Assembly: GCA_023386835.1 (NCBI GenBank)
Contig: JAEWIY010000201.1
Coordinates: 1 to 64,000, forward strand
Source: Verrucomicrobiota bacterium
Lineage (GTDB): Bacteria > Verrucomicrobiota > Verrucomicrobiia > Opitutales > Opitutaceae
Length of the DNA stretch: 64,000 bases
Direction: 5' to 3'
The position numbers were made by a program, and so were the translations under genes. The notes under the pieces were generated by a model. That model was given only the letters and a program-made list of their open reading frames with translations. It did not search any database and was not told the DNA's origin. Positions 34,355-42,361 of the stretch are shown here, piece after piece (position 1 is the first letter of the stretch; every line of letters starts with the position of its first letter).

Positions 34355-37222
34355 TCAGGCTGAGACGACGGCCGCCCGCGCGCCCGCCTTCTGACGGCGC
34401 CGGTACCAGCTTAGAACACCCACCAGCACCGCCATCAACCCAGCCCCATAGACGCGCGGCTCGGGCACCGGCGTGATCTGGTGATCGTTGTAGGGACCAT
34501 CCGTATACGGCAGCCAGCGGGTGTCGTCACCCGTGAAGCCGTCGAAGACGATGTTGTTGAGTGGCGCCGTGCCCTGCACCCCCGCGTTCACGGTCGAGTA
34601 GAAGTAGTCGATCGTGTCCACCCAGTTGCTGACCTGCAGCGTGCTGTTCGCGAGCACACCTTGGGTGAACTGGAGGATCGACCCGCCGCCTTCGCCAAAA
34701 TCGAGCAGAGAGTTCGCCGTCACCAGCAGGGATCCAAAAGTGCTCGAGTGGCCGTTGAGATACAGGCTGCCGCCGGCGAGCACGATGTTGAGCCCGGTGT
34801 TGTTGAAATCCGCCCCCAGCGTCAGGCTCGAACCGGCGGCCAGGATCAGCGTACCCGCGCCCTCGAAGCTGCCGCCAAATGTTCCGGAGCCGTTGAGGAT
34901 CAGTTCGGCCCCGTCGAAGACGATCGAGCCGGTGCCGGTGACCATGCCGATGCTCTGGTTGAAACCGTTGAGATCAACCACCGTGCCCGTCGCCGTGTGG
35001 ATCACGTTGCTCGAGCCAATCACGTGCGTCGTGGCAAAACTCAGCACGCCACCCTGCACCGTGGTGAGGCCCGTGTAAGTGTTCTGCGCCGCCAGCGTCA
35101 ACGTGCCGCTGCCGTCCTTCGTCACCGTACCCGTTCCCGTGCCGATCACGCCCGTGATGCGAGTATGGCCTGCGCCGCCCACGGTCAGCGACTGCTCGGC
35201 GCCGGTGATCGGCCCGGCCAGGTTCAATCGACCTGCATCAGAATTGATCCGCGTGGCGCTGCCCAGCGTGATCGCGCCGCTGAGCGTATTGTCGCCGCTC
35301 AGGTTGCGGATGGCGCCCGTGTTGGACCGCCCGCTGCCGTAGACCGCCAGGTTCTCGGCGCTCGAAAGACTGTTCTCCACCTGCAGCGCCGCGCCGTCGC
35401 GCACCGTGGTGCCGCCGAACGTGCTGCCCAGGGCCGAATCGCTGCGGATCGTCACGGTGCCGGCCCGGATCTCCGTCTCGCCGCGGTAAGTGCTGGCGCC
35501 GCTCAGCGCAAGATGACCACCACCGTCCTTGATCAAGCCGCCATCGGTGATCCCTGACTCAATCCGGAGGCTCGCGCCATCGGCCGTGTTGATCGTGCGG
35601 GTCACGTCGCCGAGGTTGAGCGTGCCGGCTCCGGAGATGGCGGCTTCGCGTTCCGACGCCAGCGCCGTGATGTCAGCGGTGATACCGAGCATGCCGCCAC
35701 GCGTCGTGATCTCGCCCCCTTCAAAGGTGATCGCGCCGACGATCTCGTTGGCGCCACTCGTATCAAAAAGGCCATCACGGTTCACGCGCACCGTCGACGT
35801 ATCGCGGATGCGGTTACCCGAAATCGTCGAGGCGCCCGGCAATCCGTACACCAGCGACGCGCTGCCGGCCGCGCCGACGTTGTCGCCGATGACGATTGAA
35901 CTGACCAAGCCGACGTTCTGGGCTCCCACCGCAGGCTCATTCACCGTGAAAAGCCGCAACGTTCCATCGGTGATCGTGGTGGTGCCCGTGTGGTTGTTGG
36001 AAAGTCCGCCCAGGCTGAGCGTGCCCGCGCCGGTTTTCACGAGGTTGCCGCCCGCGCCAAAGAGATTCGCCTCAATCCGGACGTCCCCGCCGTCGGTATT
36101 CACCGTCAGCGTATTCGCACCCAGCGCGATGGATTGTGGCTGGGGCAAACCCGGGCCGGGATTCACCCCGATTTGCAGGGTGCCGTCCGCCGAGGTGATG
36201 GTGGCGCTGCCGGCCAGCGTGACCGAGCCCGCCCAGATGTTGTGGCCATCGACGTTGCGCAGCGCCCCCTCGCCATTGGCGCCGTGTCCGTTGAGCGAAA
36301 GGGTTTCGCCGGTGATCACCACGCCACCACTCAATGCGAGCGTGCTGTTGGGCCCGACCGTGGTGCCGTTGACGGTAGAACCGAGGGCTCCGTTGTGCGT
36401 GACGAGCAGGGTGCCACCATTGACGGTGGTCGCGCCGGTGTAGGTATTGGCGGTCGAAAGCGTCAGGGTGCCCGCGCCCTGTTTGGCGAGGGAGCCCGAC
36501 GTGATTGTGCCGGCCACCTCAGTCTCACCCGAACCCGCAATGGTGAGCGTGCGGGCAGTCGGCATGGCCACATCAGTCAGAGTCAGCCGGCCCGCGTCGT
36601 TGGTCACCGTGCGGTGGTGGTCGAGCGTCGCTGTGCCGGAAACGGTCGTGGCCGCGCTGCCGTTCAGCGTCAGGTTTCCGCCCAATTCAAGCGTGTGGAT
36701 CAGCAGTGGTGCGGCGGTGGTGGCGGTCAGCGTGCGCGCCCCGGTAACGATCAGCGATCCATCCAAGCTCACCCCACCGGTCCCCAGCAAGGTCAGCGCG
36801 TGATTCAGCGTGACGTTCTGAAACCGCAAACCACCTGCGCCGGAATCCCAGGTTTGGGCCGCGCCCGTGGCAACGGTGCTGTGGAAACGTTGCAGCTCCG
36901 TATCCTGATTAACGATACCACCCGCGCCCACCGTCAACGTCTGGCCCAGCAGCGTGAATGCGTTGGTTCCGTTCGCGGCGGCAAACACCAACCCGCTCGC
37001 AGCGCGGTCGGTGCCAAGCGAGACATTGAACTGGCCGTTCGCGAGCGCAGCGTCGAAGGTCAAAGCCACCGTGCCAGGCACGCCATCACTCTGCCAGTTG
37101 GCCGCGTCGCCCCAGTTTCCGGTCCCGGCGCCACCATCCCAGGTCTTCTGGGCGAGCGCAGGAAGCGTGCTGCTCAACGCGAGCAGCAAAAAAGCGGAGG
37201 GGGATAGGATAGGTTGGCGCAC
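34355..37222 (-). CDS. Autotransporter-repeat (PATR) surface protein with PEP-CTERM tail
   Basis: This exported protein has about 955 residues. No ATG lies near the signal peptide; the GTG at 37222 gives MRQPILSPSAFLLLALSSTL and a cleavage site at ALAQ. The body is made of degenerate passenger-type repeats of the autotransporter-associated kind, such as NTYTGATTVNGGTL, STYRGETEIRAGTV, NTYTGLTTVQGGVL and NHTGTTTITDGTL, folding as a long beta-helix. There is no beta-barrel. The C-terminus is a PEP-CTERM signal: VPEP, a hydrophobic segment, then RRRQK. That tail is recognised by exosortase, so the protein is anchored or released at the surface and may be linked to exopolysaccharide. The role (adhesion, matrix) is an inference. 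The rest of the frame upstream to 37483 is not part of the gene. Confidence 0.82.
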   Translation of the reverse strand: MRQPILSPSAFLLLALSSTLPALAQKTWDGGAGTGNWGDAANWQSDGVPGTVALTFDAALANGQFNVSLGTDRAASGLVFAAANGTNAFTLLGQTLTVGAGGIVNQDTELQRFHSTVATGAAQTWDSGAGGLRFQNVTLNHALTLLGTGGVSLDGSLIVTGARTLTATTAAPLLIHTLELGGNLTLNGSAATTVSGTATLDHHRTVTNDAGRLTLTDVAMPTARTLTIAGSGETEVAGTITSGSLAKQGAGTLTLSTANTYTGATTVNGGTLLVTHNGALGSTVNGTTVGPNSTLALSGGVVITGETLSLNGHGANGEGALRNVDGHNIWAGSVTLAGSATITSADGTLQIGVNPGPGLPQPQSIALGANTLTVNTDGGDVRIEANLFGAGGNLVKTGAGTLSLGGLSNNHTGTTTITDGTLRLFTVNEPAVGAQNVGLVSSIVIGDNVGAAGSASLVYGLPGASTISGNRIRDTSTVRVNRDGLFDTSGANEIVGAITFEGGEITTRGGMLGITADITALASEREAAISGAGTLNLGDVTRTINTADGASLRIESGITDGGLIKDGGGHLALSGASTYRGETEIRAGTVTIRSDSALGSTFGGTTVRDGAALQVENSLSSAENLAVYGSGRSNTGAIRNLSGDNTLSGAITLGSATRINSDAGRLNLAGPITGAEQSLTVGGAGHTRITGVIGTGTGTVTKDGSGTLTLAAQNTYTGLTTVQGGVLSFATTHVIGSSNVIHTATGTVVDLNGFNQSIGMVTGTGSIVFDGAELILNGSGTFGGSFEGAGTLILAAGSSLTLGADFNNTGLNIVLAGGSLYLNGHSSTFGSLLVTANSLLDFGEGGGSILQFTQGVLANSTLQVSNWVDTIDYFYSTVNAGVQGTAPLNNIVFDGFTGDDTRWLPYTDGPYNDHQITPVPEPRVYGAGLMAVLVGVLSWYRRRQKAGARAAVVSA

Positions 37223-37359
37223 TGCTGGAATCGTGACCCACGGAAGTTGTACTGTGCGCGCTGGATACGGGTCAAATGACCACCCCTCAGCGGTATTACG
37301 CACGACCGAGGTGGGGCTTTTCGCCCAGGAATCACCTGAAGGGATCCTGCCCCTGGGGT

Positions 37360-38085
37360 TCAGGCCAGCGCGGCGACCTGCACGCCGGCATCGGCCAGTT
37401 CCGCTCGCAGGCGACGGGCAAAGGCGATGGCGTGCGCACCGTCGCCATGCAGGCACACGGTTTGCGCCTGAACGGGCAACCAAGTGCCGTCGGTTGCTTG
37501 AACTCGGCCTTCCCGAATCATCGAAAGCACCTGCGCAACGGCTGCATCTGGGTCATTGATCAACGCGTTGCCGTCACCTCGGGGGGTGAGGGTGCCGTCG
37601 GGGCGATACGTCCGATCTGCGAAAGCTTCGCCCGCGAAAGGCAGTCCGAAGGCCGCCGCCGCCCGCTCCAGGTGGCTGCCCGCCAGTCCAACCAAAATCA
37701 GGCGATCATCGATCCCGGCCACCGCCGCGGCGATTGCATCGGCCACGTCCCGCCGCTTCGCTGCCACGTTGTAGAGCCCGCCGTGCGGCTTCACGTGCCG
37801 CATCGGCGTAACTTCACGGAGTCGCCGAAGCTGCCGGCGCACCAACGCCTCGACCTCCGCCAGCGGCAACTCGAGTTCACGCCGACCGAAGTGTGCGGGA
37901 TCCTCAAATCCGGGATGCGCTCCGATCTGCACGCCCGCGCGCCGCGCCCGTTCAACTGCTTCCTTCATCATGTCCTGATCGCCCGCATGGCCGCCGCAGG
38001 CGATGTTCACCGACGTGACCAAGGGGATCAGCCCGGCCTCCTGCGGCGAGCCCTCGCCCACGTCGGCATTGAGGTCGATTCTCAT
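37360..38085 (-). CDS. pxpA: 5-oxoprolinase subunit A (LamB/YcsF family)
   Basis: This 241-residue LamB/YcsF family protein starts MRIDLNADVGEG, with the conserved N-x-D-x-G-E, then SVNIACGGHAGD, the His-rich GAHPGF and HVKPHGGLYN, and LHGDGAHA near the end. PxpA with PxpB and PxpC hydrolyses 5-oxoproline (pyroglutamate) to glutamate at the expense of ATP. Its ATG overlaps the stop of the pxpBC fusion gene by 4 bases (38082-38085), so the complex is made from one transcript. Confidence 0.93.
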   Translation of the reverse strand: MRIDLNADVGEGSPQEAGLIPLVTSVNIACGGHAGDQDMMKEAVERARRAGVQIGAHPGFEDPAHFGRRELELPLAEVEALVRRQLRRLREVTPMRHVKPHGGLYNVAAKRRDVADAIAAAVAGIDDRLILVGLAGSHLERAAAAFGLPFAGEAFADRTYRPDGTLTPRGDGNALINDPDAAVAQVLSMIREGRVQATDGTWLPVQAQTVCLHGDGAHAIAFARRLRAELADAGVQVAALA

Positions 38086-39809
38086 GCCTTGCCGTCCTCC
38101 ACTGGACGCGCGGCGGCTACCTTGGCCCCTGCCGCCTTTTCCGCGGCTTTGGCTTTCGCTTCCAAGCCGACCCGGAGCACGGCGAGGTCACGCTGCTGGG
38201 TCAGCCGGGTGTGCTCCGCCTCCTCGAGCGACACCTCCTGGAATCGAACGCGCCCCTGCGGCCGGATCTGTGCCAGCTTGGGCAAATCCGCGCTGATCAC
38301 GTAAGCGATCTGTGGATACCCACCGAGCGTCTGCCGGTCGGCCAGCAGCACGATCGGCCGGCCGTCAGGCGGCACCTGGATCCCGCCCGCGGCCACGGGC
38401 GCGGAGATCATCTCCCCGGCCTCTTCAATGGTCAGCGACGCGCCGTCCAACCGCAGCCCCATGCGATCGGATTCGGCGCGGACGTGAAACGTCGATTCCG
38501 TCAGCACGCGCCACGTCCACGAGGCGAAGCGGTCCGCCTGCGGACCGGGCACGATGCGCACGATCGTCACTTCCGGGTCCGCGCGGACCCACTCCAGTCC
38601 GGCGAACCACCCGGTCCCCACGTGCGTCAGCGTGGGTTCTCCGACGGGTAGCGTATCCTCGGCGCGCAAGGCGCGTCCCCGGAAGCCGCCAAACTGGCCG
38701 GCCAGGCACGTGGAACGGCTGCCAAGAACCATTGGCACGGTGATTCCTCCGCTGATGGCGAGGTAACCGCGCATGCCCCTCGGCGCATGCGTAAGGTCCA
38801 GCACTTCGCCAGCCCGCACAAGGCGGGGACGCCGCGGCGGCACCGACTCGGGCTCCACGCCCGCCACCGCGACCACACGTTCCTCCAGGAAACGCAGCAC
38901 GGGCCCACGGCGCGCCCATTCCAGCACGGCGGCATCCGGCGGGTTGCCGACGATCAGGTTGGCCATCACCAGAGCGAGTGTATCCACCGCGCCACTCACC
39001 GGCACACCCTGGCTTTGCCACCCCGGTCGCCCCAGATCCTGCACCGTCGTCTGAACACCGGGCCGGAGCACCTCGATGACCGGCGGACCTGATGGTTCTT
39101 CCGTTTGGGGCAAGGCCCGGCGCCGCGCCTCGTCCATGCTGCCGGCGAGCTCATCGTACTCGGAGCGGCTCACCGGACGAAAGCGCACGCGGTCGCCCCG
39201 TTGCAACCACGCGGGTTTCGGCGCCCGGGCCTCAAAAAGCGGGCGCGGTGTTCGCCCGATGATCTGCCAGCCGCCCGGCGTCTCCAGCGGATAAATACCG
39301 GTGTGACGACCGCCGATGGCGACGCTGCCCGCCGCCACCCGCAGCCGCGGCGTGGCCCGCCGGGGATAATACAGGTTCTCGGGCAACCCGCCCAAGTACG
39401 GGAATCCCGGGGCGAACCCGATCGCCAGCACCCGATATTGCGCCCGACTGTGCGCCTGGATCGCCTGCGACGCCGCCAAACCGGCGTGCTGCGCGAGTTT
39501 CGACAAGTCCGGGCCGAATTCGCCGCCATAACAAACGGGGATCTCACGCTCCTGACCCGTCAGCGCCGGCGCCTCCGACGGGAGGCCGGCCAGCACTTCC
39601 TCCACGAGTCGCTGGACTTCGCTGATGCGGGCGTCGACCCGGAACATCACCCCGAGTGAACCAATGGCCGGGATCAGCTCCTGGACCCCTGGAATGCGGG
39701 CCGATTCCAATGCCCGGGTCACCTGCTCCACCCGCGCCACCGCGCGTTCATTGTCCTCGGAGCTCACATTCACCAGCAGCGCCAGGTCTCCCAGCGGGCG
39801 GATATCCAT
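38082..39809 (-). CDS. pxpBC: Fused 5-oxoprolinase subunits B and C (KipI-KipA type)
   Basis: This 575-residue fusion has the PxpB/KipI part (about 1-225) first: MDIRPLGDLALLVN, the IPVCYGGEFGPDL strand, and the GFAPGFPYLGGLPENL loop. The PxpC/KipA part (about 240-545) follows, with IEVLRPGVQTTVQDLGRPGW, GVPVSGAVD and LGGYPQIAYVIS. A Lys/Ala-rich tail (about 545-575) ends it. Both parts are full length. The start at 39809 is used; the longer frame to 39965 lacks homology. Together with pxpA downstream it makes an ATP-dependent 5-oxoprolinase in the cytosol. Fused B-C forms are known in several bacterial groups. Confidence 0.91.
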   Translation of the reverse strand: MDIRPLGDLALLVNVSSEDNERAVARVEQVTRALESARIPGVQELIPAIGSLGVMFRVDARISEVQRLVEEVLAGLPSEAPALTGQEREIPVCYGGEFGPDLSKLAQHAGLAASQAIQAHSRAQYRVLAIGFAPGFPYLGGLPENLYYPRRATPRLRVAAGSVAIGGRHTGIYPLETPGGWQIIGRTPRPLFEARAPKPAWLQRGDRVRFRPVSRSEYDELAGSMDEARRRALPQTEEPSGPPVIEVLRPGVQTTVQDLGRPGWQSQGVPVSGAVDTLALVMANLIVGNPPDAAVLEWARRGPVLRFLEERVVAVAGVEPESVPPRRPRLVRAGEVLDLTHAPRGMRGYLAISGGITVPMVLGSRSTCLAGQFGGFRGRALRAEDTLPVGEPTLTHVGTGWFAGLEWVRADPEVTIVRIVPGPQADRFASWTWRVLTESTFHVRAESDRMGLRLDGASLTIEEAGEMISAPVAAGGIQVPPDGRPIVLLADRQTLGGYPQIAYVISADLPKLAQIRPQGRVRFQEVSLEEAEHTRLTQQRDLAVLRVGLEAKAKAAEKAAGAKVAAARPVEDGKA

Positions 39810-40124
39810 AACGCTGTTATCCGTCCTGCGGTTCGGCGGATCAAGACCCGCGTGCCGAACACATCGGTTTGTGGAGACGCTCTTCCGGATCGATCGGAAA
39901 ACGGCAGCACCGATTCCCCACCGCTCGGTAACCGGCCGTTCAATACGGAGGACCGCGCATGGCATCTCCCGCCCACCTTCGCCGCCCCAAAAGACACGCT
40001 CCGGCCTGAGCCCGGAGCCCGTTCGCTACGTCGAAGCGCCTCCCTAATCCGAACGGTCGGCGGTGCTGATAATTGGCCGGATTGGGTTGAACTGCGCTGT
40101 TGAACCCGGGATACGTAACAATCC
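39810..40124. other. Intergenic region, divergent pxpBC / lipoprotein gene
   Basis: This 315-base divergent region must hold the promoters of pxpBC (minus) and the cytochrome c assembly operon (plus). No sigma factor motif, palindrome or RNA structure was recognised. Confidence 0.45.
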
Positions 40125-40715
40125 ATGCGTTTCCGCCGCTCCGTTCTTGCGCTCCCCTGCCTGTTGCTGCTGCTCAGCGCATGTCGGGACCCCGAGGTTC
40201 GCGCCTACCGCGTCCCGAAGGAAAAACTCCCCGAACCCCCACCGGCAGCGGGGAAAGCGTCACCACATGCGCCCGCGGCGGCCGGGGCGGCACTCGCCTG
40301 GCAGGCCCCCACGCACTGGCAGGAGCGCGAAGCCAGCGGCTTCCGTCGCGGCAGCTTTACAGTGCCTGGATCTGAGGGCGCGGAGGCTGACCTATCGATT
40401 ATCGCCTTCCCCGGGCAAGCCGGCGGACTGGTCGAGAACCTGAACCGCTGGCGCGGGCAACTCGAACTGCCTGCTGCCACCGAAAGCGAACTCTCGTCGG
40501 ACATGGCGCACATCGACGTGAAGTCGGGTCTGCACTTTGACGTCGTCGACTTCGTGGGCACCGCCAACGGCGCCCCCACGCGCATCGTGGGGGCGGTCGT
40601 CGAGTTCGGCGGCCAGAGCTGGTTCTTCAAGCTGATGGGCCCGGACGCGTTGGTCGCATCGGAGAAGCGCGCGTTTCTCGATTTCCTGCAAACCGTCACT
40701 CCTGCCGCACCATGA
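40125..40715 (+). CDS. Lipoprotein of the cytochrome c operon, unknown
   Basis: This 196-residue lipoprotein has a signal ending in LLLLLSAC (Cys20), a Pro/Ala-rich linker to about residue 55, then a compact domain (WQAPTHWQEREASGF, then LSIIAFPGQAGGLVENLNRW and a final SWFFKLMGPDALV). It is exported and sits in the periplasm. Its stop overlaps the ATG of the resB-like gene (ATGA at 40712), so it is co-translated with the cytochrome c assembly genes and probably works with them. No family name could be assigned. Confidence 0.75.
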   Translation: MRFRRSVLALPCLLLLLSACRDPEVRAYRVPKEKLPEPPPAAGKASPHAPAAAGAALAWQAPTHWQEREASGFRRGSFTVPGSEGAEADLSIIAFPGQAGGLVENLNRWRGQLELPAATESELSSDMAHIDVKSGLHFDVVDFVGTANGAPTRIVGAVVEFGGQSWFFKLMGPDALVASEKRAFLDFLQTVTPAAP

Positions 40716-41893
40716 CTGTCCGGGGCCACTTTGTGAAGTTCTTCACCTCACTGCGGTTAACCGTGGTGCTGCTGGTGTTGTCGATCGTCCTGGTGTTCTG
40801 GGCCACGCTGGCGCAGACGCACCTCGGCATTTGGGGCGTTCAGGAGCGCTTCTTCCGGACGTTCTTCGTGCTCGTTCATATCCCGGGCACGAACATTCCG
40901 ATTCCAGCGTTTCCGGGCGGCTATTTTCTGGGCACGCTGTTGCTGATCAACCTGATCGCGTCGCACGTGTACCGCTTCCACTTCACGTGGCGAAAGGCGG
41001 GCATCCAAATGACGCATTTCGGGCTCATCGTCCTGCTTTTGGGCGAGTTGATCACCGGCATCCTGCAGCAGGACTTTCAGCTGCGACTCCAGGAAGGGGA
41101 AACCAAGAACCACTCCGAAAGCTTCCGGCTCAACGAACTCGCGATTATCGACATGACGGACGCGCAGTTCGACGACGTCGTGGCGATCCCGGAAGAAACG
41201 GTCGCGAAGGGCGCGCCGATCCAGCATCCAAAACTGCCTTTCCGCGTCATTCCGCACGGGTATCTGCCCAACGCCAACCTGCAGATGCAGGCGCAGACGC
41301 CTCCCGGGGCACCGACCGTGACCAATCTTTCGACCCAAGGCATCGGGCCGCGACTTTCCGTCATTCCGATGCGGCTGACCTACCGTGACAACGAGCGAAA
41401 CCTGCCGTCCGCCTTCGTGGAACTGATCGGTGCGGAAGGCCCGATTGGGACCTGGCTGGTTTCGCCGATGCTGGTCCAGCCGCAGATCTTTGAGTACGCC
41501 GGTCGTACCTGGCGGCTCGAGTTCCGCTTCCTGCGCGAGTACAAACCCTTCTCGTTGGAGTTGTTGGAACTCCGGCACGACATCTACCCCGGTTCGGACA
41601 TCCCCAAGAACTTCTCCAGCCGCGTCCGGATTCAGGCGGCGGACGGCAGCGATCAGCGGGAGGCGCTGATCTACATGAACAACCCGCTGCGGTACCGCGG
41701 TTTCACCTTCTACCAGTACCAGATGGACAGCGCGAACGGCTTCAGCGTGCTGCAGGTCGTGCGTAACCCTGGCTGGATCATCCCGTACATCGCCTGCGTG
41801 CTGCTGACGCTCGGCCTCCTGTGGCAGTTCCTCTACCACCTCTGGACCTTCGCCCGCCGCCGCCGCCCGGCCCCGCGCCCGGTTTTGGCTTAA
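40712..41893 (+). CDS. ResB-like cytochrome c biogenesis protein
   Basis: This 393-residue membrane protein has three N-terminal helices, a large periplasmic domain (about 115-335) and a C-terminal helix (about 350-375), the ResB/Ccs1 layout. It begins with the family's FFTSLRLTVVLLVLSIVLVF, and near the end of the periplasmic part lies the ALIYMNNPLRYRGFTFYQYQ signature. System-II ResB pairs with CcsA/ResC to move haem across the membrane and attach it to apocytochrome c. The partner CcsA gene lies 469 bases downstream, separated by a GxxExxY gene. Its TAA stop codon lies partly inside the left inverted repeat of that inserted unit. Confidence 0.87.
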   Translation: MTVRGHFVKFFTSLRLTVVLLVLSIVLVFWATLAQTHLGIWGVQERFFRTFFVLVHIPGTNIPIPAFPGGYFLGTLLLINLIASHVYRFHFTWRKAGIQMTHFGLIVLLLGELITGILQQDFQLRLQEGETKNHSESFRLNELAIIDMTDAQFDDVVAIPEETVAKGAPIQHPKLPFRVIPHGYLPNANLQMQAQTPPGAPTVTNLSTQGIGPRLSVIPMRLTYRDNERNLPSAFVELIGAEGPIGTWLVSPMLVQPQIFEYAGRTWRLEFRFLREYKPFSLELLELRHDIYPGSDIPKNFSSRVRIQAADGSDQREALIYMNNPLRYRGFTFYQYQMDSANGFSVLQVVRNPGWIIPYIACVLLTLGLLWQFLYHLWTFARRRRPAPRPVLA

Positions 41894-41919
41894 CACCAAG
41901 ACCGCAAAGATCGCCAAGT
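41892..41919. repeat. Left inverted repeat of the GxxExxY unit
   Basis: This 28-base repeat is made of near-identical 9-base steps (CAAGACCGC, AAAGATCGC, CAAG). It begins inside the TAA stop codon of the resB-like gene and ends just before the GTG start of the GxxExxY gene. The reverse complement of 42328-42355 matches it at 25 of 28 bases. Confidence 0.85.
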
Positions 41920-41920
41920 T

Positions 41921-42358
41921 GTGCATCCCGGGTTTCAGCGAGCACACGAACTAAGCTCCGTTGTCATTGGAGCCGCCATTGAAGTGCATCGGCTAAAAGG
42001 ACCCGGCCTTCTGGAGAGTATCTACGAACGTTGTTTGCAGCACGAGTTGGGACTACGCGGGGTGGCTTCACGGCAACAGGTGCGTGTGCCAGTCGAATAC
42101 AAGGGCCTCGTTTTCGAAGAGACTCTCCGGGTCGATCTGCTGGTGGAGAACTGCCTGGTGGTTGAAAACAAGGCCGTCGAGGCGATCTTACCCCAACATA
42201 AGGCGCAACTTTTGAGCTATCTCCGACTGCTGGACGCGCCACTCGGACTGTTGATCAACTGGCACGAACCGGCGCTGAAGAATGGAATTTCCCGACTCAT
42301 CCTGCACGGCGCCGATCGGCCCGAGAAACTTCGCGATCTTAGCGATCTTGGTGTTTAA
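41921..42358 (+). CDS. GxxExxY protein, PD-(D/E)xK nuclease-like
   Basis: This 145-residue protein begins at a GTG (41921); no ATG exists in the frame between the resB stop and this site. It carries the motif that names the family, G29-x-x-E32-x-x-Y35 in GPGLLESIYERC, plus a D72...E82-x-K84 pattern in LRVDLLVENCLVVENKAV that fits the PD-(D/E)xK nuclease fold. Family members are common and often multicopy in Verrucomicrobia, Planctomycetes and Bacteroidetes; the function is not known. The last ten codons (EKLRDLSDLGV and stop) lie within the right inverted repeat, so the repeat is part of the gene. The gene sits in the same frame as resB. Confidence 0.83.
   Translation: MHPGFQRAHELSSVVIGAAIEVHRLKGPGLLESIYERCLQHELGLRGVASRQQVRVPVEYKGLVFEETLRVDLLVENCLVVENKAVEAILPQHKAQLLSYLRLLDAPLGLLINWHEPALKNGISRLILHGADRPEKLRDLSDLGV
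42328..42355. repeat. Right inverted repeat of the GxxExxY unit
   Basis: This is the inverted partner of 41892-41919, with three mismatches in 28 bases. It overlaps the last codons of the GxxExxY gene and ends 6 bases before the ATG of the ccsA-like gene. The 9-base inner periodicity is kept (GCGATCTTA, GCGATCTTG). Confidence 0.85.
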
Positions 42359-42361
42359 TCC

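Larger units (their letters stand above)
41892..42355. mobile_element. Candidate mobile unit: GxxExxY gene with terminal inverted repeats
   Basis: A stretch of 464 bases between resB-like and ccsA-like genes is bounded by imperfect inverted repeats (41892-41919 and 42328-42355), which match at 25 of 28 positions. It contains one complete small gene and looks lower in GC than its surroundings (31/60 and 34/60 in two lines counted by hand). The unit splits an otherwise tightly spaced operon without breaking either gene. It has no transposase, so it would be a passenger-type or non-autonomous element. Mobility is inferred from structure only. Confidence 0.45.

Noticed and set aside
34355..37222. 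CRISPR or tandem DNA repeat array
   Set aside because: The repeats are degenerate at protein level and within a single reading frame; there are no identical DNA repeats with regular spacers.
37223..37359. Terminator between pxpA and the PATR protein gene
   Set aside because: Partial inverted repeats exist (CCTGAA/TTCAGG and a CCACCCC/GGTGGGG pair) but no continuous stem with a T-tract on the right strand.
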